In this document: one piece after another, positions 25,931-34,728 of the stretch
How the letters are laid out: each line of letters starts with the position of its first letter
How positions within the stretch are numbered: position 1 is the first letter of the stretch
Position numbers and translations under genes: made by a program
Assembly: GCF_041080625.1 (NCBI RefSeq)
Contig: NZ_CP163518.1
Location: 8,053,501 to 8,117,500, forward strand
Length of the DNA stretch: 64,000 nucleotides
Direction of reading: 5' to 3'
DNA from: Streptomyces sp. CG1
GTDB taxonomy: Bacteria > Actinomycetota > Actinomycetes > Streptomycetales > Streptomycetaceae
Notes under the pieces: generated by a model
Seen by the model: the letters and a program-made list of their open reading frames with translations, nothing else
Told to the model about the DNA's origin: nothing
Database searches by the model: none

Positions 25931-26983
25931 TCAGTCCGTCGGCCGTCGGCCGGGCGGCCCGGCCGTGCTCGCGCGCCGTACCAGGCAGGTCGACAGCTCG
26001 GTGCGGGTGCCCTCCGGGCGCTCCCCGTGCATCATCCGCACCAGGAGCCGCAGCGCGGTTGCTGCCATCTCGCCGAGCGGCTGGCGGACGGTGGTCAGTG
26101 CCGGTGCGGCCCAGCGGGCCTCGGGCAGATCGTCGAAGCCCACGACGCTCATATCGTCAGGTACCCGCAACTCCCGCTCCGCGAGCGCCTGGTACACCCC
26201 GAGGGCCATCCGGTCGGAGCACACGAACACCGCGGTCGGCGGCTCGGGCAGGTCCAGCAGCTCGTGCATGCGCAGCCGGGCGGTGGCCTCGTCGAAACCG
26301 GCGTGCCGCACATACCCGGCGCGGTGCCGCACCCCGGCCGAGGCGAGCGCGGAACGGTAACCGGCCACCCGGGCGCTGCCGCACAGCGTGCGCCGATGCC
26401 CGGCGATCACCGCGATCCGCCGATGGCCGAGCCCGAGCAGATGCTCGGCCGCGCTCACCCCGCCCTGCCAGTTGGCCGCCCCGACCGACACCACCCCGGC
26501 CGGCGGCTCGTGCGCGGGATCGATCAGCACGTACGGGATGCGCTGGTGATCCAGCCGCGCGTACTGCGACGGGGACAGCTCCGCCAGGTTGAACAGCACG
26601 CCCGAGGAGCCGCGCGCCGTCAGCTTGTCCAGCCAGCCCCGCTCCGGCCGGCCGCCCCGGGTCCGGGTCGGCCCGGCCGAGACCACCACCTCCAGACCCG
26701 CCTCGTGCGCCGCCGCCTCCACCCCGTGCAGCACGGCGCTCACCCAAGGGCTCTCCAGCGAGTGCACCACCAGGTCGACCAGGCCTTGCGTCCTCGCCGT
26801 GTCGAAGCGGGGCCGGCGCACATAGCCGAGCCGGTCCAGGGCCTCGGTGACCCGGCGACGGGTCTCCGGTGCCACGTCCTCACGGCCGTTGACCACTTTC
26901 GACGCGGTGGGCACCGACACTCCCGCCTCCCGGGCCACCACCGCCAGCGTCGGCCCGGCCGGCACCCCGCACACTCCCCGCAC
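25931..26983 (-). CDS. LacI family transcriptional regulator
   Basis: The 350-residue repressor has an N-terminal LacI helix-turn-helix (TLAVVAREAGVSVPTASKVVNG, about residues 12-33) with hinge helix (RRRVTEALDRLGYV) and a sugar-binding periplasmic-fold domain ending in SVVGFDDLPEARWAAPALTTVRQP. It is divergent from the carboxylesterase gene and heads the rhamnogalacturonan-use region, so it is the likely regulator of that locus. An AAGCGCTT-centred site lies just upstream (27041-27052). Confidence 0.9.
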   Translation of the reverse strand: MRGVCGVPAGPTLAVVAREAGVSVPTASKVVNGREDVAPETRRRVTEALDRLGYVRRPRFDTARTQGLVDLVVHSLESPWVSAVLHGVEAAAHEAGLEVVVSAGPTRTRGGRPERGWLDKLTARGSSGVLFNLAELSPSQYARLDHQRIPYVLIDPAHEPPAGVVSVGAANWQGGVSAAEHLLGLGHRRIAVIAGHRRTLCGSARVAGYRSALASAGVRHRAGYVRHAGFDEATARLRMHELLDLPEPPTAVFVCSDRMALGVYQALAERELRVPDDMSVVGFDDLPEARWAAPALTTVRQPLGEMAATALRLLVRMMHGERPEGTRTELSTCLVRRASTAGPPGRRPTD

Positions 26984-27040
26984 GGACCACAGAAACCGCC
27001 TCTCCGGCCCGCCCTCTTCCGGGGCCTGCCCACTGATGCA

Positions 27041-27052
27041 GAAAGCGCTTCC
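27041..27052. promoter_or_regulatory. Possible LacI-type operator, GAAAGCGCTTCC
   Basis: A near-perfect 12-bp palindrome with the AAGCGCTT core typical of LacI/GalR sites lies 57 bases upstream of the LacI gene start, in the region shared with the divergent carboxylesterase gene. The same core recurs at 33238-33245 between the rhamnogalacturonan lyase and acetylesterase genes. Confidence 0.5.
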
Positions 27053-27232
27053 TACGATAGATGGGTGTCAACACGGACGTGAAGACACGGGAATTCACGC
27101 GACGGTACGCCGAACGGCCCAGTACCGGGCCCCTGCGCCGGAATACCTGCCCGCACTGTGATGCTCTGATGTGAACAGGACACTCAGCGTGGCTGTGAAG
27201 GACGCAGGAGCACGGCGAAGGGCTGGTGGGCG

Positions 27233-28807
27233 ATGACGGCAGACCAGACAGGCCCCGTGGTCAGGACGCCCCACGGGGCCGTACGCGGCCGGTACGAGCA
27301 GGGGGTCGCGGTGTTCCGGGGCATCCCGTATGCCGCCCCACCCGTCGGCCCCCTCCGGTTCCGGCCGCCGGAGCCACCCGAACCCTGGGACGGCGTACGC
27401 GATGCCGGCGCCTTCGGTCCGACCGCGCCGAAACCGCCGTACTCCGAGGCGTTCGCCCAGTACCTGTCCGACCCAGAGATCCCCGGCGACGACAGCCTCA
27501 ACCTCAACGTATGGACCCCCGAGCCGTACCCCGGCGCCCGGCTCCCCGTCCTCCTCTGGCTGCATGGCGGCGCCCTGACCAGAGGCTCCTCCGCTGTCAC
27601 CGTCTACGACGGCAGCACCTTCGCCCGGGACGGCGTCGTCTGCGTCTCCATCAACTACCGCCTGGGCGTGGAGGGTTACGGACTCTTCCCCGACGCACCC
27701 CCCAACCCCGGACTGCGCGACCAGCTCGCCGCCCTGCGCTGGGTCCACGAGACGATCGGCGCCTTCGGCGGGGACCCCGACCGGATCACCCTGTGCGGAC
27801 AGTCGGCCGGCGCCATCAGCGCCGGAGCCCTGCTCGCCGCACCCCAGACCCGCGGCCTGATCCGCCGGGCGGTGCTGCAGAGCGGCCCGCCCGAGGCCGC
27901 CGAGCGCGACAAGGTACGGCGGATGGTGCGCCGTATGGCCACCCGCCTGAAGATCCCCGCCACCGCCGAGGCCTTCGCCGCCGTCGACCGCGACCTGCTG
28001 CTGCGCGCCCAGGCCGAGGTCGGCCGCCTCAGCAGCCCGGTGCTGGGCGGACCCGCCTTCGGGATCGTCGTCGACGACGACCTCGTCCCCCGCGACCCCC
28101 TGCAGGCGCTGATCGACGGCGACGCCGCCCCGGACGTGGAACTGCTCATGGGCTGGACCCGGGACGAGTACCGGCTGTGGCTGGTGCCCGGCGGACTCCT
28201 CGAACACGTCGAGCGGCTCGGCCCCGTCTCCCTGGCCGGCGCCATGGCCCGCTGCCGCGCCGGCCACGAGGTGCCCCGTGGCTACCGCGCCCTGCACCCC
28301 GACGCCGGCACCGCCGAGATCGTCGGCCAGATGGTCACCGACCATCTGCTGCGCCTCCCCCTGCACCGCCTCGCCGACTCCCGCCCCGGCGCCTCCTACC
28401 TCTACGAGTTCGCCTGGCCGTCCGGCCGCCCGTCCCTCGGCGCCTGCCACGCCCTGGAACTGGGCTTCGTCTTCGACTCCGGCGCCGTCGCCGAATCGAA
28501 GAAGCTGGCCGGCGAGGGCGCCCCGCAAGAACTGTGCGACGCGATGCACGGGGCCTGGGTACGCTTCGCCACGACCGGCGACCCCGGCTGGGAGCCCTGG
28601 GGCGCGTCGCATCCGGTACGGATCTTCGGCGACGGTATGCCGTATACCGCACACGGTCCACGGGATGCGGAATTCGCCCTCTGGACGACCGCCACCACGG
28701 TCCCCGAACCCGCCCCGGCCGCCGACACCGACGCCCGGCCCCCCGGCACGGAACTGGCGGCAGCGGTACGCCGCCTACGGAGGTCGGTCGCCGCCAGACG
28801 CCGCTGA
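27233..28807 (+). CDS. Type B carboxylesterase
   Basis: The 524-residue enzyme is a carboxylesterase/para-nitrobenzyl esterase: FRGIPYAAPPVGPLRF near residue 28, the oxyanion-hole HGG (LWLHGGAL, about 109) and the nucleophile elbow GQSAGA (about 188). No signal peptide is visible, so it acts in the cytosol. It is divergent from the LacI gene, suggesting it takes part in plant-polysaccharide use (for example removal of ester groups), but its family is broad and the substrate is uncertain. Confidence 0.85.
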   Translation: MTADQTGPVVRTPHGAVRGRYEQGVAVFRGIPYAAPPVGPLRFRPPEPPEPWDGVRDAGAFGPTAPKPPYSEAFAQYLSDPEIPGDDSLNLNVWTPEPYPGARLPVLLWLHGGALTRGSSAVTVYDGSTFARDGVVCVSINYRLGVEGYGLFPDAPPNPGLRDQLAALRWVHETIGAFGGDPDRITLCGQSAGAISAGALLAAPQTRGLIRRAVLQSGPPEAAERDKVRRMVRRMATRLKIPATAEAFAAVDRDLLLRAQAEVGRLSSPVLGGPAFGIVVDDDLVPRDPLQALIDGDAAPDVELLMGWTRDEYRLWLVPGGLLEHVERLGPVSLAGAMARCRAGHEVPRGYRALHPDAGTAEIVGQMVTDHLLRLPLHRLADSRPGASYLYEFAWPSGRPSLGACHALELGFVFDSGAVAESKKLAGEGAPQELCDAMHGAWVRFATTGDPGWEPWGASHPVRIFGDGMPYTAHGPRDAEFALWTTATTVPEPAPAADTDARPPGTELAAAVRRLRRSVAARRR

Positions 28808-28896
28808 CGGCGCCTCGAAAGAAGGGGCGGCGATAGGGGCGCGGGGAACTGGCGACCAGCCACAGACGAGCCGCGCCCGCCCTATACGCCCGGCCC

Positions 28897-29832
28897 CTAC
28901 GGCGATTCCGTGAAACCGCCGGAGGCAATCGCCGCGACACCCTCCGGCCCCACCCGGCAGCACCCCCCGATCAACCGCGCCCCCGCCTCCCGCCACGCCT
29001 GGACCTGCCCGGCGCTGAACGTCGTACTCCCGGTCCAGGCACGTGCCTCGGCGTCCCAGGTCTCCCCGCTGTTCGGATAGACCACGACCGGCTTGCCGGT
29101 GACCCTGTACGCGATCTCCACCGCGGGCAACACGTCCTGCGGCGCACAGCAGTTCACGCCCACCGCGATCACCTCGTCCACCTCCGCGGCCAGGGCGAAG
29201 GCCTCCTCCAGGGGCTGCCCGGCACGCGTGTGCCGACCGTCGACCGTATACGAAAGCCACGCAGGCACCCCCAGCCCGCGCACCGCGCCCAGCAGTGCGG
29301 CGCCCTCGTCGGCGTCCGGCACCGTCTCCAGCGCGAGGACGTCCGGCGCGGCGGCGGCCAGCACCTCGATGCGCGGCCGGTGAAAACGCTCCAGCTCCGC
29401 CACGCCCAGCCCGTACCGGCCGCGGTACTCGGAGCCGTCCGCGAGCATCGCCCCGTACGGTCCGACCGAGGCCGCCACCCACAGCGGGCGGTCGATGCCC
29501 TCGGCCTCGGCCCGCCGGGCGGCATCCCGTGCGAGGTCCACGCTCAGCGCGAGCAGCCGCGCCGCGTCCTCGTCCCCGATGCCGCGCCGTGCGAAGCCCT
29601 CGAAGGTGGCCTGGTAGCTGGCCGTGATGGCCACGTCCGCGCCCGCCCGGAAGTAGGCGAGATGCGCCTCCGTGATCGCTTCCGGCCGCTCGGCGAGCAG
29701 CCGCGCCGACCACAGCTCGTCGCTCAGGTCGTACCCGGCCGACTCCAGCTGGTTGGACATGCCGCCGTCGAGCACGACCGTCCTGGTGGCGAGGGCTGCG
29801 GCGAGGCTGGGGGAGGAGGTGTGGCTGGTCAT
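28897..29832 (-). CDS. mmuM: Homocysteine S-methyltransferase
   Basis: The 311-residue protein matches MmuM. It starts TRVVLDGG-like (VVLDGGMSNQLESAGYDL) and has the zinc-binding cysteines in GVNCCAPQ (about residue 225) and GGCCRVGPE (about 290). It transfers a methyl group from S-methylmethionine (or S-adenosylmethionine) to homocysteine, giving methionine. It is cytosolic and transcribed alone, with no met gene nearby. Confidence 0.9.
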   Translation of the reverse strand: MTSHTSSPSLAAALATRTVVLDGGMSNQLESAGYDLSDELWSARLLAERPEAITEAHLAYFRAGADVAITASYQATFEGFARRGIGDEDAARLLALSVDLARDAARRAEAEGIDRPLWVAASVGPYGAMLADGSEYRGRYGLGVAELERFHRPRIEVLAAAAPDVLALETVPDADEGAALLGAVRGLGVPAWLSYTVDGRHTRAGQPLEEAFALAAEVDEVIAVGVNCCAPQDVLPAVEIAYRVTGKPVVVYPNSGETWDAEARAWTGSTTFSAGQVQAWREAGARLIGGCCRVGPEGVAAIASGGFTESP

Positions 29833-29942
29833 GTCACGACGCTAGTCGAAGCGGGACGCCTTGCGGCGGCCGGCGGGCCGTCGGAACCATTGACCTCGCA
29901 CCGGCCCACCCCTACCTTCTCGGCGTTCGGAAACACAGATGC

Positions 29943-29960
29943 CGTTCGTCATTTCGAACG
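29943..29960. promoter_or_regulatory. CGTTCG-N6-CGAACG inverted repeat upstream of the GH43 gene
   Basis: Perfect 6-bp arms with a 6-base spacer lie about 45 bases before the GH43 start, in the promoter region. A regulator site is plausible, but it does not share the AAGCGCTT core of the other candidate LacI sites. Confidence 0.3.
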
Positions 29961-30003
29961 ATGTCGCCGACGCCGTGTGACACCGCGAAGGAGAGTGTGT
30001 GAG

Positions 30004-31413
30004 ATGAGACGCGTGTACGCCGTCCTGCTCGCCCTGTGCTGCGCCCTCGCCGCGGCCCTCGCGGCCGCCGGACCCGCTCAGGCGGCACCACAAACGATCA
30101 CGAACGGCGCCCAGTTCACCGACACTTCGGGCAACGCCGTGCACGCCCACGGCGGCGGTGTCATCAAGGTCGGCTCGTACTACTACTGGTTCGGCGAGGA
30201 CCGGAACAGCGACAACACCTTCCGGTACGTGGACGCCTACCGCTCCGCCGACCTGAAGAACTGGGAGTTTCGCGCCCATGTCCTGTCCCAGTCCTCCGCC
30301 GCCGAACTCGGCACCGCCTACATCGAACGCCCGAAGGTCATCTACAACGCCGCCACCGGCAAGTTCGTCATGTGGATGCACAAGGAGAACGGTGTCGACT
30401 ACAGCCAGGCCCGCGCCGCCGTCGCCGTCTCCGGCACGGTCGACGGCACCTACACCTACCAGGGCAGCTTCCAGCCGCTGGGCCAGTACCAGTCCCGCGA
30501 CCTGACGACGTTCGTCGACACCGACGGCACCGCGTACATGGTCTCGTCCGCCAGCAACAACTACGACCTGCACATCTACCGGCTCACCGCCGGCTACACC
30601 GGCATCGACACCCTGCTCGCCAACCCCTGGCCCGGCGGACACCGCGAGGCCCCGGCCCTGTTCAAGCGGGGCGGTGTCTACTTCATGCTGACCTCGGCCG
30701 CCACGGGCTGGAACCCCAACCAGCAGCAGTACGCCACCGCCACCTCCCTCGCCGGCCCCTGGACCTCCTGGAGCAACGTCGGCGACCCCACCGCCTACGG
30801 CTCCCAGACCGCCTACGTCCTTCCCGTACAGGGCAGTTCGGGCACCTCGTACCTGTACATGGGGGACCGCTGGGGCAACTCCTTCGGCGGTACGGTGAAC
30901 GACTCCCGCTCCGTGTGGCTGCCGCTGGCCTTCCCGACCTCCACGTCCCTGTCCATGTCCTGGTACCCGGAGATCACCGTCGACACCGCCGCCGGCACCG
31001 TCACCGGCACCAGTGCCACGTACAACACGCTGATCGCCCGGCACAGTTCCAAGTGCGCCGACGTGCCGAGCCAGTCCCTGTGGCAGGGTGTCGCGATCAG
31101 CCAGTACACCTGCAACGGCGGCAACAACCAGAAATGGTGGTTCAAGGACCTCGGGAACGGCTATTACAGCCTGCTCGGCCGGGGCAGTTCGCTGTGTCTG
31201 CAGGAGGACGCCTCCGGCGTCACGCAGGAGAACTGCACCGGCGCCACCGCCCAGCAGTGGTCGGTCGTGCCGTCCGGCTCGTACGTGAACATCAGGGCCC
31301 GTGCCGGCGGCGCGTGCCTGGACGTTTCCGGCGCGTCCACCGCCAACTCGGCCGCGATCATCACCTACACCTGCGACGGCGGCACGAACCAGCAGTGGAC
31401 ACGCAGTATGTGA
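30004..31413 (+). CDS. Secreted GH43 glycosidase with C-terminal CBM13 (exo-beta-1,3-galactanase-like)
   Basis: The 469-residue protein has a Sec signal (about residues 1-27, ending AQA), a five-bladed propeller GH43-type catalytic domain (about 30-335: AHGGGVIKVGSYYYWFGEDR, YIERPKVIYN, HREAPALFK) and a C-terminal ricin-like CBM13 (about 340-469) with QxW-type repeats (NNQKWWF, AQQWSV, NQQWTR). This is the layout of streptomycete exo-beta-1,3-galactanases of GH43_24, which trim galactan and arabinogalactan side chains. The neighbouring rhamnogalacturonan genes support a role on side chains of plant pectin. AAGGAG lies before the ATG. Convergent with the PL4 gene, 7 bases apart. Confidence 0.8.
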   Translation: MRRVYAVLLALCCALAAALAAAGPAQAAPQTITNGAQFTDTSGNAVHAHGGGVIKVGSYYYWFGEDRNSDNTFRYVDAYRSADLKNWEFRAHVLSQSSAAELGTAYIERPKVIYNAATGKFVMWMHKENGVDYSQARAAVAVSGTVDGTYTYQGSFQPLGQYQSRDLTTFVDTDGTAYMVSSASNNYDLHIYRLTAGYTGIDTLLANPWPGGHREAPALFKRGGVYFMLTSAATGWNPNQQQYATATSLAGPWTSWSNVGDPTAYGSQTAYVLPVQGSSGTSYLYMGDRWGNSFGGTVNDSRSVWLPLAFPTSTSLSMSWYPEITVDTAAGTVTGTSATYNTLIARHSSKCADVPSQSLWQGVAISQYTCNGGNNQKWWFKDLGNGYYSLLGRGSSLCLQEDASGVTQENCTGATAQQWSVVPSGSYVNIRARAGGACLDVSGASTANSAAIITYTCDGGTNQQWTRSM

Positions 31414-31420
31414 CGGTCAT

Positions 31421-33109
31421 TCAGTCCAGCAGGTCGATCGCGTCGATCGCCGTGCCAGCGCTGAGGTAGCCGGTCGTCCCCGAACCGCTCACCACGTCGA
31501 TCTTCAGCACGTTGTACTGGCTGGTGTCCGTGAGCCAGGCGCCGGCCGGGACGCTGTAGCTGAAGGTGTGGTTGTTGCCCCGGTAGGAGCCCACCGTGAG
31601 GGACCGGGTGCTCGGCTGGGTGGGCGGGGAAGGGATCGCCGAGGTCCAGGTGCCGTTGAGGGTGACCTGCGGGCGGGCGTTGGCGTAGGCCGTCGTCACG
31701 CCGATTCTCAGGGTGTGCGCGGCGGCGGCCTGCGCGGCGGTGAGCTTGAAGCGGACCAGCAGGCCGCTGTTGACGTCCTTCCACAGATAGCAGGGGAAGG
31801 CGGAGGTCTCGGAACCGCTGCCGATCACCACGTCGCCGGTCCAGGAGGCGGCCCGTACGTCCGAGGGGTGTGCGTACGTCATCAGGTCCGCGTTCTTGAA
31901 GCCGCTCGGTGTGCCGTCCCAGGTGCCGATCCGCCAGATCGCGCTCGCGTTGGACGGGTCGTTGGAGGACGGGACGGCGATGGTGTCGAGCGTGGTCGTC
32001 GCACCCGCGGATACGGTCACCTGCGTACTGTATACAGCCAACTCGCCTTTGTAGACCGTCAGTGTGTATACACCCGGCAGGATCCTGGACACCGAGAAAT
32101 AGCCGTCGGAGGCGCGTGCCGTACCCCAGTACTGCGCCGCCGAGTTGGCCAGCCCGACCGTGTACGCGGACGCCGTGTCCCGTCCGGTGATGCCGACGCC
32201 GGCGACCCGGCCCCGGCCGCCGTCGGGGACGTACCCGGGGATGCCGAGCGAGTCGGCCCATGCGGTGGTCAGGGTGCCGTGGTGCAGGGCGACCGACGGT
32301 GCTCCGCCGTCCGTGAAGGCGATGACGTACGGGCCCTGCAGGCCGTACCGCTCGGACTCGGTCTGGTTCTCGCCGTAGTAGAGGATCTCGTACAGGCCGC
32401 CGCCGTCGGCGCTCTGGTGGCGCAGCAGGGAACGGTAGAAGGGGCCGCCGGACGCCTTCTCATGGTTGCTGCGGACGATCCACAGGCCGACGCCGCCGCC
32501 GGTCCAGCCGGTCCAGCCGGTGTAGTCGTAGTCGATGACCCGTCGCTTCGAGTAGTGCTTGGAGCGGGTCTGGCCGTCGGACTTCGCGAAGACGTCGGAG
32601 GCCTCGACGGTGCTGGTGGTGTAGGTGTAGGAGTCCGGTTCGTCGTTCAGGAACAGGCCCGCCTTCACGCGCACGATGAACCGGGTCGCCGTGACCGAGG
32701 AGTCGGCCTTGTTCGTCCACAGGTAGATGTTGTTCTCGCCGCTGCGGGCCGCGTAGTAGTGCCGCAGGGTGCCGTGGGCGACGGAGATCAGGATGGTCGA
32801 GCCGGACTGGGTCAGGGTGACCGCGGAGGTGCCGAGGCCGGACTCGATCTGCGAGTTCTTGCCGCCGTAGCCCTGGTACTCGGTGCCCTTGTACACCAGC
32901 GAGGTCAGGTCGCCGTCGGTCTTGCCGACCTTGAAGACGAGGTTCGCGCCGGTGTCGACGACATAGTTCGAGCCGTCGTCGCTCCAGCCGAAGCCGGCCG
33001 CCGCCGCGGAGCCGGCGAGCGGGCCGGCCAGGGCCGCCGCACCGGCGGCGGCAGCGGCACCGAGGACGAAGGTACGGCGATCGACCGCGCGGTTCGGGGA
33101 TCCGGACAT
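31421..33109 (-). CDS. Secreted rhamnogalacturonan lyase, PL4-like
   Basis: The 562-residue protein starts with a twin-arginine signal (VDRRTFVLGAAAAAG), then a long beta-rich catalytic domain (FGWSDDGSNYVVDTGANLVFKV), a fibronectin-like middle domain (about 325-400: ILPGVYTLTVYKGE) and a carbohydrate-binding-like C-terminal domain (about 400-562), the three-part layout of PL4 rhamnogalacturonan lyases. These enzymes cleave the RG-I backbone by beta-elimination outside the cell. The gene is divergent from the acetylesterase gene with a 190-base shared control region. Confidence 0.82.
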   Translation of the reverse strand: MSGSPNRAVDRRTFVLGAAAAAGAAALAGPLAGSAAAAGFGWSDDGSNYVVDTGANLVFKVGKTDGDLTSLVYKGTEYQGYGGKNSQIESGLGTSAVTLTQSGSTILISVAHGTLRHYYAARSGENNIYLWTNKADSSVTATRFIVRVKAGLFLNDEPDSYTYTTSTVEASDVFAKSDGQTRSKHYSKRRVIDYDYTGWTGWTGGGVGLWIVRSNHEKASGGPFYRSLLRHQSADGGGLYEILYYGENQTESERYGLQGPYVIAFTDGGAPSVALHHGTLTTAWADSLGIPGYVPDGGRGRVAGVGITGRDTASAYTVGLANSAAQYWGTARASDGYFSVSRILPGVYTLTVYKGELAVYSTQVTVSAGATTTLDTIAVPSSNDPSNASAIWRIGTWDGTPSGFKNADLMTYAHPSDVRAASWTGDVVIGSGSETSAFPCYLWKDVNSGLLVRFKLTAAQAAAAHTLRIGVTTAYANARPQVTLNGTWTSAIPSPPTQPSTRSLTVGSYRGNNHTFSYSVPAGAWLTDTSQYNVLKIDVVSGSGTTGYLSAGTAIDAIDLLD

Positions 33110-33175
33110 GGAGGTGCCTCCTTCGGGAGTTCCGGGGAGTGCGGGTGTCTGGCAGCGTGACAGTCGAATCGACTT

Positions 33176-33191
33176 CGCGAAAGAGCTTTCG
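33176..33191. promoter_or_regulatory. GCGAAAG-AG-CTTTCGC inverted repeat in the PL4/acetylesterase control region
   Basis: Perfect 7-bp arms around a 2-base centre lie 67 bases before the PL4 start. The position between divergent polysaccharide genes makes an operator likely. Its core (AAAGAGCTTT) is close to, but not the same as, the AAGCGCTT type site 50 bases away. Confidence 0.45.
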
Positions 33192-33234
33192 CCGCTTGGT
33201 AGTTGACAGTCGCGTGAATTTGCAGGGGGATCTG

Positions 33235-33248
33235 AAAAGCGCTTGCCA
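33235..33248. promoter_or_regulatory. Possible LacI-type operator, GAAAAGCGCTTGCC
   Basis: This contains the perfect 8-bp palindrome AAGCGCTT (33238-33245), the same core as the site before the LacI gene. It lies 52 bases before the acetylesterase start, where a repressor could block both divergent promoters. Confidence 0.5.
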
Positions 33249-33299
33249 ATAGCGATACGGTCCAGCCTCCGGACCCTGCCGACCGCCCGAGGAGGACGA

Positions 33300-33971
33300 G
33301 TGGGACGTTCCACCGCTGTGCGCGGCGCCGTACTGACGGCGGTCACTCTGTGCACGGCTCTGACGGCGGCCCCCGCCCAGGCCCACGGCGGCCGACCGCC
33401 CGGCATCGCGAACTGCACCCCCACCGCCTGCCACTTCGACGTCCCTGCGGGCACGTACGACGTCACGGTCCGGCTCGGCGGCGCCACTGCGTCCAGCACG
33501 AGCATCACGGGGGAGACCCGGCGCGCCCTGCTCCCGGAGACCGCCGTCCCGCCCGGCGAACGCCTCACGCGCAGCTTCACCGTGAACGTCCGCATCCCCG
33601 AGGCCGAGCCCACCGGCCCCGACGGAACCCCCGGCCTGGACCTGGCCCTCGGCGGCTCCGCCCCCGCCCTCGCCGGCATCCGGGTCACCCCCGCCCGGCA
33701 CGCCCGCCAGATCGTCCTGATCGGCGACTCCACCGTCTGCGACCAGCCCGCCGCCCCCTGCTCCGGCTGGGGCCAGCAGCTGCCGCAGTACCTGCGCAAG
33801 GGCCTGTCCGTCGCCAACTACGCCGACTCCGGCGAGAGTACGGTCACCTACCTGGCGAACCCCCTGCTCTGGGGCACCGTCAAGCCGCTGATCCGCCCCG
33901 GCGACCTCGTGCTCGTCCAGCTCGCCCACAACGACAAGACCGCCGTTCTGTCTCCCTCATTGGTACGTTGA
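33300..33971 (+). pseudogene. Rhamnogalacturonan acetylesterase, N-terminal part (gene interrupted)
   Basis: The GTG at 33300 follows GGAGG. The product has a Sec signal (to about residue 28, AQA), an N-terminal beta domain (CHFDVPAGTYDVTVRLGG) and the start of an SGNH-hydrolase domain with the nucleophile block VLIGDSTVCD (about 142) and block III VQLAHNDK (about 210). Homology stops right after HNDKTA near 33945, and the frame runs only eight unrelated codons to a stop. The missing half, with the catalytic Asp-x-x-His region, is found at 51585-51990 in the same orientation. The enzyme removes acetyl groups from RG-I; this copy can hardly be active. Confidence 0.85.
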
Positions 33972-34039
33972 GTCACCAGGTCGTGATCAAGGAACATGCA
34001 GGTCAGATGGCATTCGCACCCATACTCCAATTAAAGGCA

Positions 34040-34700
34040 TTGCGCAGGAAGTGAACCCTGCACCGCTGCCAGGCGGCGCCGAGCATGACCTTGCGGACCG
34101 CGGCGACCAACCCGGCGTGCTGGTCGGTGACCACCAGGCGGACCCCGGACAGGCCGCGTTCGCGCAGCGAGTGCAGGAACTCCTTCCAGAACGCCTCGCT
34201 CTCGCTGTCGCCGACCATCAGGCCGAGGACCTCGCGGTTGCCGTCCTCGGTGATGCCGGTGGCGACGACGACGGCGCGGGAGACGATCTGGTGGTTCACC
34301 CGTGCCTTGCAGTAGGTCGCGTCCAGGTAGACGTAGGGGAAGCGGACGTGATCGAGCGGTCGGGTGCGGCATGCGGTCAACGGCTCGTCCAGGGCCGCGC
34401 AGATCCGTGAGACCTCGGACTTGGAGATGCCGCTGTCCCCACCCAGTGCTTTGACCAGGTCATCAACGCTGCGGGTGGAGACGCCGTGCACGTATGCCTC
34501 CACGATGACGGCGTAGAGGGCCTGGTCGATGCGGCGCCGTCGCTCCAGCAGCGACGGGAAGAAGCTGCCGGTACGGACCTTGGGGATCTCCAGGTCCAGG
34601 TCGCCGGCCAGCGTGGTGAGCACCTTCTCGCGGTGCCCGTTGCGGACGTTGGTCCGCGTCGGCGTGTGCTCGTTCCACTCTGCGCCGATGTGGGCACTCT
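34040..34700 (-). pseudogene. IS256-family transposase fragment
   Basis: About 220 codons match the middle of IS256-type mutator transposases: TRTNVRNGHREK, GDLDLEIPKVRTGSFFPSLLERRRRID, YVHGVSTRSVDDLV, SKSEVSRICAALDE, YVYLDATY (catalytic Asp) and CRVHFLRN. The first 50 or so and the last 150 or so residues of a full transposase (about 400) are missing; homology ends abruptly at 34040. Not functional. Confidence 0.85.
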
Positions 34701-34728
34701 GCGGGTGCCGATTAATCATCCGGCCTGG

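Noticed and set aside
27095..28654. Leftward 519-codon frame opposite the carboxylesterase gene
   Set aside because: Antisense shadow; the plus strand has the GQSAG and HGG motifs of the esterase.
32028..32073. Two GTATAC-centred 10-bp palindromes (CTGTATACAG, GTGTATACAC) inside the PL4 gene, and similar GTATAC sites in the DUF2264 gene and HxlR region
   Set aside because: They lie inside coding sequence, are explained by ordinary Val-Tyr/Tyr-Thr codons and occur widely in the window, so a common operator is not supported.
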